Below are positions 35,630 to 48,594 of a stretch of 64,000 nt of DNA, piece by piece; within the stretch, counting starts at the first letter, position 1; every line of letters begins with the position of its first letter. The notes under the pieces were generated by a model. It saw only the letters and a list, made by a program, of their open reading frames with translations. It made no database searches and was not told the DNA's origin. The stretch covers positions 1,798,001 through 1,862,000 of the forward strand of contig LATX02000211.1 of assembly GCA_001466705.2 (NCBI GenBank). The letters run 5' to 3'. The stretch comes from Moniliophthora roreri (Eukaryota > Basidiomycota > Agaricomycetes > Agaricales > Marasmiaceae). The translations under genes and the position numbers were made by a program.

Positions 35630-37529
35630 ACATGTGCGTTGCTCATTCATATCTCTCTGACATTCTCACTGAATGCTTTACTGTGAAAGATGCAGCATGA
35701 ACTTCGCAAGGAGGTATTAATCCGGAGGACATTTCAACGGTGATCTACAGGTGCGTGATGATGTGGTGATGTTAGTACTTGATAGATTCGGGACACTCAC
35801 AACAATAACTGTGTGGTAGTCATCTTCACTTTCGACGACTGCGTGGACGACCTCAGCCTCTCTCTCCTAGCTCCGCTGGCACTACTTCTCGAGACCCAGT
35901 ATCCTCCGATACAACTCCACAAACCCATATCCAGATTTCCATCTCAAAAAAACGCAATCCTTAGCAGAATGGCCTTACCAAACCATCTACACTCAAATCA
36001 GCGCCGCACATCATCTTACCCGCTTTCCAGAGACCTGGATCTCTTCACTGAGGACACGTTATCTCATGAACGCGCCGGGACATACCCCCGAACAATATGT
36101 TGGCACGGATGTTTGCTACAGTAGCTGCGGAAATGAAGTGTTGTGCACCGTTGTTTCGGAATTCCTTCATGAAACGACGTGTCTCACAGCCATTTTACTA
36201 CGCACAACCACGAACCACGGCAAGTGGATGAATTTACCAGAAAGCCGTTTCATTTCTGACAGTTCCTCAGATAACTACCTACTCTCCGCCATTTCCCACC
36301 AGCAACTTGAGGTATATGACACTCATGACACTACCCAGACACGGCTATCATCTGCGACAATTGAATTGGTATGAAATGGTGCCTGCACTTGAAACTTCAT
36401 GCACTAATGTAGCGACCAATCCCCCGAACAATCATATCCCCAGTCAGGGACACAGATACGACGTCGTCCATTGAGTCCATTGCTGCTTCAGTGTTTGGAA
36501 TCAAGGGTCCTTGAGGTGAACTCAAGGCGGGGACAACCTTCGCAATTAAAACGCTTCGTCAGCTACGATTCCGCAGTCAGGAACTATTTCATTGGTGTAC
36601 CTCGACTAGCGCCTATAGACTACGAGACATTGCTGCTCGTGAACCCCACGTTGGCTTCGCGAGTACGTTGGATTGTTGGGTAGACGCAGCTGCTCTAGCG
36701 AACTAATAGCTTTCGTCCTCAAGCAGGTAATCGTTTGCCAGGTCTTCAAACGGAGGTAGAAGATCTGAGGAATCATGTCTTCGACGGAATCGAGCTTGGC
36801 CTCGAACGAGCCAAACTACGTTTTCAGCGCGCGCGTAGTCAGCATATGGTGTTACACGACTAACTTTCGTCTCGTGAACCGTCACAGTAGCTACGAATCC
36901 AAGTTGATCACACTCGTCTTTCTCAAACCGCTGATACTTCGCCGAATGCTTGCACCGGTTCGCCTTCACCATCATTCGGTCATGAATACCCGCTGCTCCC
37001 ACCCTTTTATGGCACATATGGGCTCAAATCAAGGTGAATAGCCTCAATGCCTATATCCGAGATCATGGATCAAGGTTGCGGGGGTGTAGCTCTAACATGC
37101 TTGAGATGCCTATCTCGTTGAGTATTAAGACCTGTATGGTCCCTACAAAGTGTCGAAGGCTTCCTATTTGTACCCGACTTCTAGCTGAGAACCAGGACTC
37201 AGTCACCCAGGCTTGAGGTGCATCACAACGGGTAATCTATGTATCAAGTACGTGTCGTAGTCTCCCCTTAACACAGCTGGTAAACAACTGAACAATTTCT
37301 CAAGCTTTGACTCATAAACGGGGATTGGATGCCTACACTTACATGTGAATCAACTCATCATTACAAGGCGCGATGCCATAACCCACGACTAGTCACTGTA
37401 CTTTTTGATTCATCGTGAAGGGCTACTGACATATTGACTCCCGGTCTGCACGGCCAACAGATTGATACAGCAAATTTCTCGGTGTGAGAACACCTCGAAT
37501 ACGCTTCGTCTCAGGTACATACCTTGAAG
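35630..37529 (+). repeat. Duplicated block upstream of DyP-A (pseudogene relic plus promoter)
   Basis: Aligns by eye with 40,455-42,534 upstream of DyP-B, with indels. Shared landmarks are 'catttcaacggtgatct' (about 35,725 and 40,560), 'agcagaatggccttacca' (about 35,965 and 40,790) and 'tctcgaacgagccaaact' (about 36,800 and 41,800). Fragments of open frames in different phases suggest a dead protein gene that was duplicated along with the peroxidase. A weaker relic is present upstream of DyP-D (60,190-60,480). I cannot name the original gene. Confidence 0.65.
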
Positions 37530-37536
37530 TATAAAA
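37530..37536 (+). promoter_or_regulatory. TATA box of DyP-A
   Basis: TATAAAA 91 bp before the ATG, the same spacing as in DyP-B. Confidence 0.7.
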
Positions 37537-37620
37537 GGGTGGACAATTCCTCCAAGTTGCAGCAGTCTCTCAACTCTTCACTTCCTCGTTCACTGTCCTC
37601 TAACCGGTCAATCGTTTAGA

Positions 37621-39827
37621 ATGAGGTTGTCATCAATCTCTGTAGCCATCGCGCTCATTGTCCAGTGCACTTTTGTCGCCGCTGGTGCAAGTCGCGTTAA
37701 ACCAAGAAGAACGTCGTCCATTTTGATCAGTGAGTCGTACCCATTTCCAGCGGTTATCAGGAATGATGCTAACTTGGTGCTAGATCCCGATGCTCAACCT
37801 GACTTGCCGAGTGCGAACGAGGCCAAAGTAGCCTCTGAAAGCGTCGGACTCAATCTCGATGATATCCAGGGTGACATCCTGTAAGTCTAGCGAAATCTTA
37901 CAGAAGAAAGAATGAAAATAAACCAATGCTTCATAGCGTGGGCATGAAGAAGGACAAGGAACTATTCTTCTTCTTCGGAATCCAAGACGCTGCAACCTTC
38001 AAATCCAAGCTCGCTTCTGACATTCGCGGTCTCATCACTTCGACCACCCAGCTCCTCGACGTGTCACTCCAACCGACTACTGCCGTCAACATTGCGTTCA
38101 GTCAGACTGGTCTCAACGCACTCGGTAATTCTGATAATTTGCAGGACTCCTTGTTCAAAGCAGGCCAGTTCAACGACGCTCTCGCATTGGCTGATCCTGG
38201 GACGGGTAACTGGGTCCAGGGCTTCGCAGGAACAAGTGTTCATGGCGTATTTTTGATTGCGTCTGATACGCAGGCCAATGTTGATGCGGAGCTGGCCAAT
38301 ATTCAGAATATTCTCGGCAATTCTATTGTTGAGATCCATCGCTTGCAAGGTGCTGCTCGTCCTGGGAATGAGAAAGGACACGAACGTATGTCATTTTCTC
38401 ACTTGGTACCAGTCTCTTACCACTGACACTTCGTGAACTAGACTTCGGCTACATGGATGGTATTAGTCAACCCGCTATCAAGGGATTTGTACAGGCGCCA
38501 CTCCCAGGACAGGCACAAGTCGATCCAGGTGTGATCATCACTGCCGAGACCGGTGATGCTAATGCAGCTTCTCGACCTGCTTGGACCAAGGGAGGTTCAT
38601 TCCTTGCCTTCCGTCAGCTCAAGCAGCGAGTCCCTGAATTCAACAAGTTCCTCATCGATAATGCGCTTTCCGTGCCGGGTTTGACCCAACAAGAAAACGC
38701 TGATCTGCTCGGTGCTAGGATGATTGGAAGATGGAAGAGTGTAAGTTTTGCTCCCTTTTCTACGATTCGTTTACTCATTTCTTCTTCAAGGGCGCTCCTA
38801 TTGACCTCACACCTCTTCGTGATGACCCTGCCCTCGCCGCTGACCCGCAGCGGAATAACTTTTTCAATTATAATCATACCGATGCCGGATTTGACATCAC
38901 CACCAACCTGACAATGTGTCCATTTTCTGCCCACACCAGGAAAACCAGGCCTCGAGCTGATTTCTCACCCGAAAATACTCGAAGCCAGATTATGCGAGCT
39001 GGTATTCCGTATGGTCCTGAAGGTATGCCTCTACCGCTGAGTAGCCGGTTGCATATGCTGATGAGCTGTTGGTAGTTACTGAGGCAGAGACTTCCGCACG
39101 AGCATCCAGTGACGCTTCAGAGCTCGAGCGTGGACTGGCATTCGGTATGCCTATCCTGTTGTCTCATTGATCAACTACTGACCAATCGCCATTCTTACTA
39201 TAGTTTCCTATCAATCAAACCTCAGTAACGGGTTCGCAGTATGTCGTTTTTCGGGATTCTGTACATAATTAGTACCTGACTACTTACATTCGAAAAGTTC
39301 ATTCAGAAAGCATGGGCCAACAACCCAAGGTTCGTCTTATCCATCACAAATATAATCCCACGCTCACCCACGCTTTATCCACTCCAGCTTCCGTCGTGGT
39401 AAGTTTTTTTCTATCGGTATAACAAAGAGCTGGCACTAATTGCGTTCTGTCCCCTAGGATCGTAAGTATTGTCCATCTTTTCTGCAAAATACTCCGCTCA
39501 CTGTCACGGCGACGCGCGACGTTTTGGCTTACAGACCTGTAAATACCTTCTGCCATTTTTACGCGCTTTAAGTTGACGATCACATACTAGGGTGTTGACC
39601 CAATCATTGGTTCTACAAACTCCGGCCCTCCTGGAGATGCTTCCCGTACCGTCAATGGATTGGATCCCCTCAACTTCCAGAGGCCAATCGTGTTAAACAC
39701 CGGTGAGTGCGCCGCCCGCTCCACCGATCGTGATCCTGACAATGTACCACCAGATTTTGTTGTCTCTCGTGGAGGCGAATACTTCTTCTCGCCTCCTATT
39801 TCTGCACTTCTTACTTTATCTCAGTAA
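37621..39827 (+). CDS. DyP-type (dye-decolorizing) haem peroxidase A, secreted
   Basis: Thirteen exons: 37,621-37,729, 37,784-37,880, 37,937-38,385, 38,442-38,740, 38,791-39,022, 39,076-39,144, 39,204-39,238, 39,298-39,329, 39,388-39,398, 39,458-39,461, 39,535-39,538, 39,591-39,702 and 39,754-39,827. They total 1,527 nt, 508 aa. A signal peptide (MRLSSISVAIALIVQCTF) and a propeptide with a KPRR site precede the 'GLNLDDIQGDIL' start of the mature enzyme. The catalytic GxxDG motif is GYMDG (Asp about 224). Proximal His about 366 lies in 'FSAHTRKTRPR' and distal Arg about 387 in 'IMRAGIPYGPE'. Fungal DyPs use H2O2 to oxidise anthraquinone dyes and phenolics outside the cell. Exons 10 and 11 are only 4 nt each. 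Confidence 0.95.
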
Positions 39828-39940
39828 TTCCTAGGGTATGCGGTTCATGGACTATTGCGTTAGAATTATTTTTCTGCTTAAGTGGATCGTGTATAATGCA
39901 TAATGCACAATGGTTTTGGGCTGTAATTAGAAGCCTGGGG

Positions 39941-40454
39941 TAGAAAGCAATTCGTACTTTCCAAGTAATCCCTGCGAATTAGGGTGTTGCTCGGCGAACT
40001 TACGCCATTGTAAATCCGGTCTGTCTGCATTCGGAATCCATGAAACATATCCACGAATAGAGACCTAAAGATGTACCCTCCATTCACGATAAATTCTACA
40101 TCTGGATTCATAACGAAGCTTAAGTGAAGTTCAGAGTGATGACCATCGTGGGATTAGGAGACGTTCAGCCTGTCATCGAAAGGCACTATGTACTCGTCGT
40201 TTCTTCGGTTACCATCAATGTTTGATATCCACAGGAACCGTCTGGCTTCATGCTATGATGACCCTCAATTTAACATTCAACGTTCAATCCTGGATTGGGC
40301 TCTAGTTGATGTTGGTGGGGCACCTGGCTTAGTTTTCTGCTGAAAGTATCCACGACAAAGTTAACACTGGAAGGGAACGCCTTGGAACTGAGCCGGAAGG
40401 TCAGGACGTGTCGAGGCAAAGAGCACAGCACACCTTGGGGACCTGGGGCTGAGA
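39941..40454. other. Spacer between DyP units A and B
   Basis: Homology between the two units stops about here on both sides. No gene is seen. Confidence 0.4.
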
Positions 40455-42534
40455 AAGGTGCGTTACTCATTCATACCTCTCTCTGACATTCCCACCAAAT
40501 GCATTACTTCGAGAAAAGATGCAGCATTTACTTTGGCTTGGGGATATCAACCCGAAGGTCATTTCAACGGTGATCTGCAGGTGTGCGATGTTCGCCTTTG
40601 ATAGATTCGGGACGCTCACGTCAATTTTTTTTGGGTAACTATGTTCACTTCGGGGACTGCAGCAACATGGACGATCTCAGCCCCTCTCCTGGCTCCACTG
40701 GCAACACTCCTCAAGACCCAGTATCCTCCTATTCAAGCTCACGAACCCATACCCAGTTTTCCATCTCAAATAAATGCAATCATGAGCAGAATGGCCTTAC
40801 CAAAGTTATCTGCACTCAAATTAGCACCGAAGATCATGCCACTTTCCCAGAGGCTTGGATCTCTTCACGGAGGACACGTCACCTCATGAACACGCTAGGA
40901 CATCCCTTGCACAATATTTCGCAAGTATTGAAGGACACTACGGAACAATGACTCCGTTGGCACGAATTTTTGTTACAATAGCTGCGGATTCTTGATTTTC
41001 GATTTGATAGCCGCAGTTGCGATAATCTTCAAGCATATCGACCCTGTTGTCGCTCGTGACGTTTTAGCAAGCCGAAGGTCATGTATAAGCTTGGATGCTC
41101 ACTTGTGAAGTGTTTGGATCCTGAGACCTTACGCAGCTAGGCCATGTAAAATAGAGGTCCGTCAACCCTTGTTTCGGAACTCTTCCATGCAATGACGCGT
41201 CTCTCACAACTAGTTTCCTACGTACAATCACCGACCACGGCAAGTTGAGGAACCAAAAGCCGTTTCATTTCTGACGGTTCCTCAGATAATCATCTACTCT
41301 TCACCATTTCCCACCAGCAACTCAAGGTAAATGGCACGCCACTCGGACACGGTTGTCGTCTTCGACGATTGAATTGGTATTTACAGTTGAAACTCATGGA
41401 GCGATCAATCTCCCGAACAGTCACATCCCCAGTAGGTTCTGTCGCCGTTAATCGAGTGCATCGCTGTTCCAGTGCTTGGGATCAAGGAACGTCGAGGTGT
41501 ACTCAAAAACGGGAACGACCTGGGACCTTCGCAATCAAATCTCTTCGGTTCCGCTGCCAGGAACTCTTTCATTGGTGTGCCTCGACAAGCGCCTATGGAC
41601 TACTAGACATAGCTGCTCGTGAACCATATATTGGTTGCGCGAGTATGTAGGATTATTGGGTAGATGCAGCTACTCCAATGGGATCGCAGCCTTAGCCCTC
41701 GAACATGAAATTACGGAATGCCATGCCCGGCTGCTTTTGCTGGGTCTTCAGAATGGAGGTAGAAGACTTGCGGATCCATGACTTCTAACGGAACCGAATG
41801 TGGTCTCGAACGAGCCAAACTGCATTTTCACTGCGCGTAGTCAGCACATGGTATTTCACAAATAACTTTCGTCTCGTAAACTACCACAGCAACTACGAAT
41901 CCAAGGGGATCACACTCATCTTTCCTTAATCGCTGTTACTTCGCCGTGCTCGCACCGGTTTGCCTCAATCATTCGGTCATTAACTCCGGCTGCTCCCACA
42001 CTTTTGTGCCCAAATCCAGGTGAATAGCCTCAAACGCCTATACCCGATATTGTAGATCAACGCCACGGGGGCGCGACTCTAACAGGCCTGGGCCGCCCGT
42101 CTACTCGAGTTTCAAGGGCTACTGTAGTCCCCACGAAGTATCGGAGATTCTCTATTTTTATCCGAGCTCTAGCTGAGAGCCAGGACTCGGCCACTCAGGT
42201 TTGAGGTGCATCACAACGACGGGCCATCTGTCAGCGTTGTTGTCGAATACATGTACGTACGCTCCCCTCACTACAGCCAGCAAATAATTGGACTCTTTCT
42301 CAGGCTTTGACTCATGGACGGGGATCGGATACCTACACTTATGTCAATCAACCCATCATTACAAGGCTCGATGCCATAACCTATGGCGGGACCATGACAC
42401 GACTCACTGTAATTTTTGATCCATCGTGAAGGGCTACTAACATATTGACTGCCGGTCTGCACGGCCAACAGATTGATACAGCAAATTTCTTGGTGTGAGA
42501 ACGCCTCGAATAACGCTTCGTACACACCTTGAGA
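40455..42534 (+). repeat. Duplicated block upstream of DyP-B
   Basis: Counterpart of 35,630-37,529. One frame here (about 40,664-40,950, starting MDDLSPSPGSTGNT) is open longer than in the other copy, where it is broken; the downstream part is riddled with stops. Peroxidase genes A and B start 5,005 bp apart, so gene plus block form the duplicated unit. Confidence 0.65.
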
Positions 42535-42541
42535 TATAAAA
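42535..42541 (+). promoter_or_regulatory. TATA box of DyP-B
   Basis: TATAAAA 91 bp before the ATG. Confidence 0.7.
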
Positions 42542-42625
42542 GGGCGCGTACTTCCTCCATGTTGCGGCAGTCTCTTAACTCTTCACTTCCTCGTTCACTG
42601 ACCTCTAATCGGTCAATCGTTTAGA

Positions 42626-44833
42626 ATGAGGTTGTCATCGATCTCTGTAGCTGTCGCGCTCATTGTCCAGTGCACTTTTGTCGCCGCTGGTGCAAGTCGC
42701 GTTAAGCCAAGAAGAACGACGTCCATTTTGATCAGTAAGTCGTACTAATTTCTAGCGATTACCAGGAATGATGCTCATCGGCTCTAGATCCCGATGCTCA
42801 ACCTGACCTGCCGAGCGCTAGCGAAGCTAAAGCGGCTTCTGAGAGTGTCGGACTCAATCTCGATGATATCCAAGGTGACATCCTGTAAGTCCAAAGAAAC
42901 TCTTGCGAAAAAGGAATGAACATAAACTGTGCTTCACAGCGTAGGCATGAAGAAGGACAAGGAACTATTCTTCTTCTTCGGAATCCAAGACGCTGCAACC
43001 TTCAAGTCTAAACTTGGATCTGATATTCACGGTCTCATCACTTCGACTACCCAACTCCTTGATGTGTCACTCCAACCGACCACTGCCGTCAATATCGCAT
43101 TCAGTCAGACTGGTCTCAATGCACTCGGCAATTCTGATAGTTTACAGGATTCCTTGTTCAAATCGGGTCAATTCAATGATGCTGCCGCGCTAGGTGATCC
43201 TGGGACGGGTAACTGGGTCCAGGGCTTCGCAGGAACAAGTGTTCACGGCGTATTCTTGATTGCATCTGATACGCAGGCCAATGTTGATGCGGAGCTGGCC
43301 AATATTCAGAATATTCTCGGCAATTCTATTGTTGAGGTTCATCGCTTGCAAGGTGCTGCTCGTCCTGGGAGCGAGAAGGGACACGAACGTACGTTCTCTT
43401 TATTTGCAAATAAGGTATCTCGGTATTGACGCACCCTCGGTAGACTTCGGATTCATGGATGGTATTGGTCAACCCGCTATCAATGGATTTGTACAGGCGC
43501 CTCTCCCAGGACAGGCACAAGTCAATCCCGGCGTGATTCTCACTGCTGAGAATGGTGATACGAGTGCGAGTTCTCGACCTGCTTGGACTAAAGGCGGTTC
43601 TTTCCTTGCCTTCCGTCAGCTCAAGCAACGCGTTCCAGAGTTCAACAAGTTCCTCGCTGATAATGCGCTCACCGTGCCCGGTTTGACTCAACAAGAAAAC
43701 ATCGATTTACTTGGCGCTCGGATGGTCGGAAGATGGAAGAGTGTAAGTCTTTCTTCCCATCCTCTAAATGGCTTACTCATTCTCCGTGAAAAGGGTGCTC
43801 CTGTTGATATTGCACCACTTCGTGATGACCCAGCACTTGGCGCCGACTCGCAGAGGAATAATCTTTTCACATATGCTCACAGCGATGCGGGATTCACCTT
43901 TAGCACCAACCAAACAATGTGTCCATTTGCTGCTCACACAAGAAAAACGAGACCGCGAGCCGAATTCACGCCCGAAAATACTATTAATCACATTATGCGA
44001 GCTGGTATTCCGTATGGTCCTGAAGGTAAGTATTTCTTTTGCAGTATTTGGCTATGATTTGCTAATAACTTGTTCAAAGTCACTGAAGCAGAGGCTTCCG
44101 CACAATCAAGCAGTGATTCCTCTGAACTTGAACGTGGACTCGCATTTGGTATGTGCTGTCTGCAAATCAATCAATCAACTGCTGACGATGATACAAGTTT
44201 CCTACCAATCAAATCTCAGCAATGGGTTCGCTTTCATCCAGGTAATTATCCTCCGTGAAATAATTGGCTCCTCGTGATTCTGACCATGCATTGCCTTGAC
44301 TTCCAGAAAGCTTGGGTTGACAATTCAGGGTATGTTCTACTCATTATAGAAGCCAGGCTTTACTAACACGTAGCTTTTGTTCACTCTAGCTTCCCCTTTG
44401 GTCACACTCGTGAGTCTAATTCTTTTAATAAAGTGAACATTTGATTCTTATTCTTGTCCTCTAGCCTCGTAAGCATTGACTTTCTTATGCGAAGTATCTG
44501 GCTCACCGTGATCCCAACCGCACCCCATCTTCCTGCAGACCTGTAAGTGTTCCGGTCGCTGTTGCGTACGAGAAATTGACAATTACCCTTCAGGGTGTTG
44601 ACCCAATTATTGGTTCTACAAATGGTGGTAACCCCCCAGGAAATGCTGCCCGTACCATCAACGGCTTAGATCCTCTCAACTTCCAGAAGCCGATTGTGAT
44701 AAATACTGGTAAGTGCCCTGCTCACCAATACTGATTGTTATCCTGACAACGTACCACAGACTTCGTTGTCTCTCGCGGAGGCGAATACTTCTTCTCACCT
44801 CCCATCTCTGCACTCGTTACTTTATCTCAATAA
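42626..44833 (+). CDS. DyP-type haem peroxidase B, secreted
   Basis: Thirteen exons: 42,626-42,734, 42,788-42,884, 42,940-43,388, 43,444-43,742, 43,794-44,025, 44,080-44,148, 44,198-44,241, 44,307-44,329, 44,390-44,409, 44,465-44,468, 44,539-44,542, 44,594-44,708 and 44,760-44,833. They total 1,539 nt, 512 aa. Very close to A from the promoter through exon 4, with FMDG Asp, AHTRKTRPR His and MRAGIPYGPE Arg present. It also has twin 4-nt exons (CCTC and ACCT). The intron after exon 7 lies 9 nt further 3' than in A, and exon 9 is 20 nt instead of 11. The C-terminal stretch 'FPFGHTPSPGVDPIIGST' reads through all the microexons without a break. Confidence 0.95.
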
Positions 44834-44941
44834 TTTATAGAGAGTGTGCTTCATGGACAATCATAATAACATTATTATTATCCTGCTCAAGTAGATTGTA
44901 TATAGTGGTGGCTTGTAATTATGTACACAGAAGCCTGGCAA

Positions 44942-47900
44942 CTTTATCTAACCTACTGCTTGCTCGCTCTGATGATCCGCTATGAGTTCCTCGTAACAAG
45001 CATTATAGGTCAGAGCAACAATGATCTCCGCTTCTAGTGTCTTTGGACCGTCTCAAAAAAGCGGAAGCGCCCTCTGCCAGCTGCCACTGGCTCGCGGTAT
45101 TTGACATTCTAACTGGTCGAGGATGCTTAAATTCGAGAACTGGTCATCCCGGCACCTGGAGAATGCTTATTGGAAAGGCAAATTTCCAAACTTGACAGGG
45201 CCCATTGGGAAAGGTCGGGTAACTTCTGCAGAAGACCATCCACAGTCTTCAGAGGCAACGGAAGGAATGGGGATGATTGCAACGTTCTCCGAGATACGCA
45301 CTTTTGGCTTTCGTGAGAGTGGGCGACATTGTACATTCCATTCCATTGGGCTGTTGAAGTAGTGATATCGAATTCTACGGTGTTCTATGAGTACCACACT
45401 GAGCAGAGCAGCGAAACAGAAACCTGAGCTACAGCATACAGCAGTAGGTCCAGAACAATTTCCGAAAATGGATAATATGGCCTACGGTCAGATGTCCATT
45501 TAAGAAGACGTCGTCACGATAAAACCTGAGGGAGGTATGGACCACCAAACGATGGGACAAAGGCGGATTGTAACCGAGCAGGCACTGAGGCAGTCCAGCA
45601 ACGACGGCTGACGATGACAGAGTCATGACTCAGAGGTGCCTGATCAACTTGCCTTCTTCAAGTCTTCTTCCTCCATGTTCCACCATTGTCAACCTCTTCT
45701 ATAATGGCCTTAACTCCTCATTGTTGACTACACAGCAGCTACAAGAGCCAAATTTACCCCAAAAACCCGCCTAGACATCGCCACATCACACGCTATTGGG
45801 CTAGTCGACGCCTCTATCGAGCTCTATCTCTTTTTTTGGGGGGGGAGGGGCCTTCTTTGGGAGTATTAATTTGAAGGATGGTGTGCACACATGGGAATGG
45901 TTGTATGTTCTGACCTTGCTGATGATTTCCACTACATTGTACACTAGCTTGCGCCGTTTCATAATCTTATTGCCATCAAGCATTGCGGGTTCATCAAGCG
46001 CTCAAGTTCAGTAACCCAGCCCAAATAGCACTCTACCACAATCACTAGTCAGAAGACCAAGGTCAAGAGCAATGATGTCCCAAACTTGCAAGACCTCTGA
46101 CATATTTTCTTTTTCATTAGCAAGTTGTACAACCAAGATTTCATCGCCCGAAACGATCTATGGAGCTTCAAACGGATCCGGATTGTGATATTGAGTGGAA
46201 GGCAGTGCTGTAGAGGCGGATCCGGTCCAGTACGGGTACGTCATGGTCATTATCAAATTGCATTTTTTAATGCATATTCTCGGGAATGGATTGAAAACAG
46301 CGGGCAAGCGAAAAGATGGCAGCAAAAGGTACAACAGTAGCGCGGTAAGTGGGAAGATTGGCCGCGTTTCGTCCCCCACGTAGTCCCTACAGTATTCAGT
46401 GGCAATCGTATTGCTGGAAGGAATAATTGCCAAAACTCTTGCAATCACAGCCTTTTCGGAAAACCTTACCAAACGCCTCCCTTGAACACAGAAAAAAATG
46501 GTAAAAAAAAAGTTTCTATAAGCGACACTGAGCGATACTAGCTGAGATCTTGCAGAGGACTTGCTGGGATGCGCTTGACTGGAAAAATATTTTCGTCGCT
46601 TGCGGGAATATTTTTTATAGTTATTTTTCTTCCTCGTTCCGAAAACGCTGTAATCGTTTTGAACTGATGAGCCAAGCCCTGCAGGATGGGAGAAACCCTC
46701 CTATCAACGTACATTTTGAAATGAAGTGGTCGTTCTGAGTCTTCGCAACCCTGTTCTCCAAAAATTGGGCCTCAAGGGCCTGAGAGCCGCATCTGGTTCG
46801 GACAAGGACTGGCCCGTCGCAAGCGGAAGCCGGAGTCAAGTTTGGACACACCTTTCAGCCGTGTGGATGGTGATCTCGACAACCGACCTCGATACATACA
46901 AGATATTCATTGCTGGAACAAGCTATGATGGAATTGAGAAAACGAAAGTAGGTCGAAGATGCCGACCCGGATACCTAGAATCTAGCTGTATTCACAATAC
47001 TACACTACAGATCCCTTCATTTCTACCTAATGTGACTGGTAGCATTGGACGGCTGAAGAAGCGCTTTTTACACACTGGATTTTTTTGAAAGTTTGAGCGA
47101 TTTTTTTTTACCGCCGGTTTGGACAAAAAACCTGCCGAGTTGGTGATTTTCAGAACGGCCTCGGTACCTAAGTATTTTGAGGGGACCTGTCTTTGAACAC
47201 TCGATACGGAAGTGAGGAACAGGGCAGGAGGTTGTGCAACCCGAGCTATTTGACCGATATCTGGTTTTGAGCATGCAGTAGAGTGTCGACTATTCGAAGA
47301 TTTTGGCGGGACAATTGGCAATTCGGCAATCAAAATGAGATTTTACTGATGCGGCCGGCGATTGGTGCCTTGCAATGCAATCAAGGAAAAAGTCGATCGA
47401 GCCGAATCTTGTTGAAAACAAGCGTTGCTAGCGGCTCGATGCTGCTAGAATGGACTCGATCTCACTATATTTTTGGGGATAAGAAGTAGTGAAATCTAGC
47501 CTGAGCAGGTAAATGAACGGCAGCTGGAAAATAAAACATACACATCGTACGATTTTTCACTGCAGTATTACACTCGATTGCCTCGAATACACTGGATACG
47601 ATTATATTACATTCTCTATTATCTATACAGTGCTCCATCCCACTAGATTTCGTTACCTGCACAACCACTTACCCGGTCAGCTGCCCGCGGCTTGCTCGCG
47701 CTCGATTGCGCTCAATACGCCATCTGCCTCTCGTTCCCCAAGTGACCGCCTCTCCATTATGCGACCGGCCGGATAAACGAAGAGCTGTGTCCAATATATA
47801 TATGAGATTCGTCATAGCGCAGGATACGTTGCACATACCATAATGGAGAAACCAGTTTCGGAAGGACTCGTTAGACACGTTGTAGTTCCTTATGGGTACC

Positions 47901-48547
47901 TGCCTAATGAAAGGCGACGTCAGATCTGTTCTGCAGGTAACGTCAGTCAATCCGTGAACAGAAGTCACGATCTGTAAGACATACTGGTTGTATGAATGCG
48001 GTTCTGGCTGGGGGTGTTTCGGCTGTGTTCGTGATGACTTTCAGCGAAAGAAGGAACCTGTATATCGACAATCGCTTCAGAAACGACATGCATGTAGGGG
48101 ATTGGAGCAGACTCACCAAGAAGCCCCTTTTAGCACCTCAAGCTAACAATCCCTCTACCCATCCCAGAACATGGAGTAATGGACTCTTGCTAACGCCTGG
48201 GGGTCCTTGGAAGACATTGCGTGGAAGTCGACAGTGAGATGGTGGTTGTCAGAAACAAAGAGACGACATCGAAGTGACGTGACTTCCTCGGAGGCTGCCG
48301 GTGTTGACTTGGTGACCTTATCGACTTGCTTTCGCGCCAGAACTTGAAACCGCGACTTTGAGGCTATTACTTTTGAAGCACGTACTATATTCAAATTCAC
48401 TCGACAATCGCCTCTATTCCTTCAGTCTTGGATGATCGGGGATCGGCAGCAGCCGCCCGAAACGAGAACGCCCCTCGATGCGACGTGCAAAATAAATTCT
48501 GCAGGTCCTCCATTGAAAAGTGGCTGTCGCAGGGTCTGATGGTCGAG
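44942..48547. other. Intergenic region, no supportable gene
   Basis: Long spacer between DyP-B and the small secreted protein. Homopolymer runs occur (G/T near 45,830; A near 46,495; T near 47,085-47,110). No ORF has a motif or plausible splicing, and no tRNA or rRNA is seen. It is probably old repeat debris. Confidence 0.4.
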
Positions 48548-48554
48548 TATAAAA
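48548..48554 (+). promoter_or_regulatory. TATA box of the small secreted protein gene
   Basis: TATAAAA 47 bp before the ATG, implying a very short 5' UTR. Confidence 0.6.
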
Positions 48555-48594
48555 GCTTCAGAATCATGTTCAACAGTCTTCACCTCACAACATC

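Noticed and set aside
39388..39702. Pseudogenisation of the DyP genes at their 3' ends
   Set aside because: At first the C-terminal part seems broken into scraps, but once the microexons are included all four genes stay in frame to the normal C-terminus.
45820..45860. G-run near 45,840 as a G-quadruplex or telomere-like site
   Set aside because: It is a single homopolymer-like stretch next to a T-run without repeated G-tract spacing; no support beyond composition.
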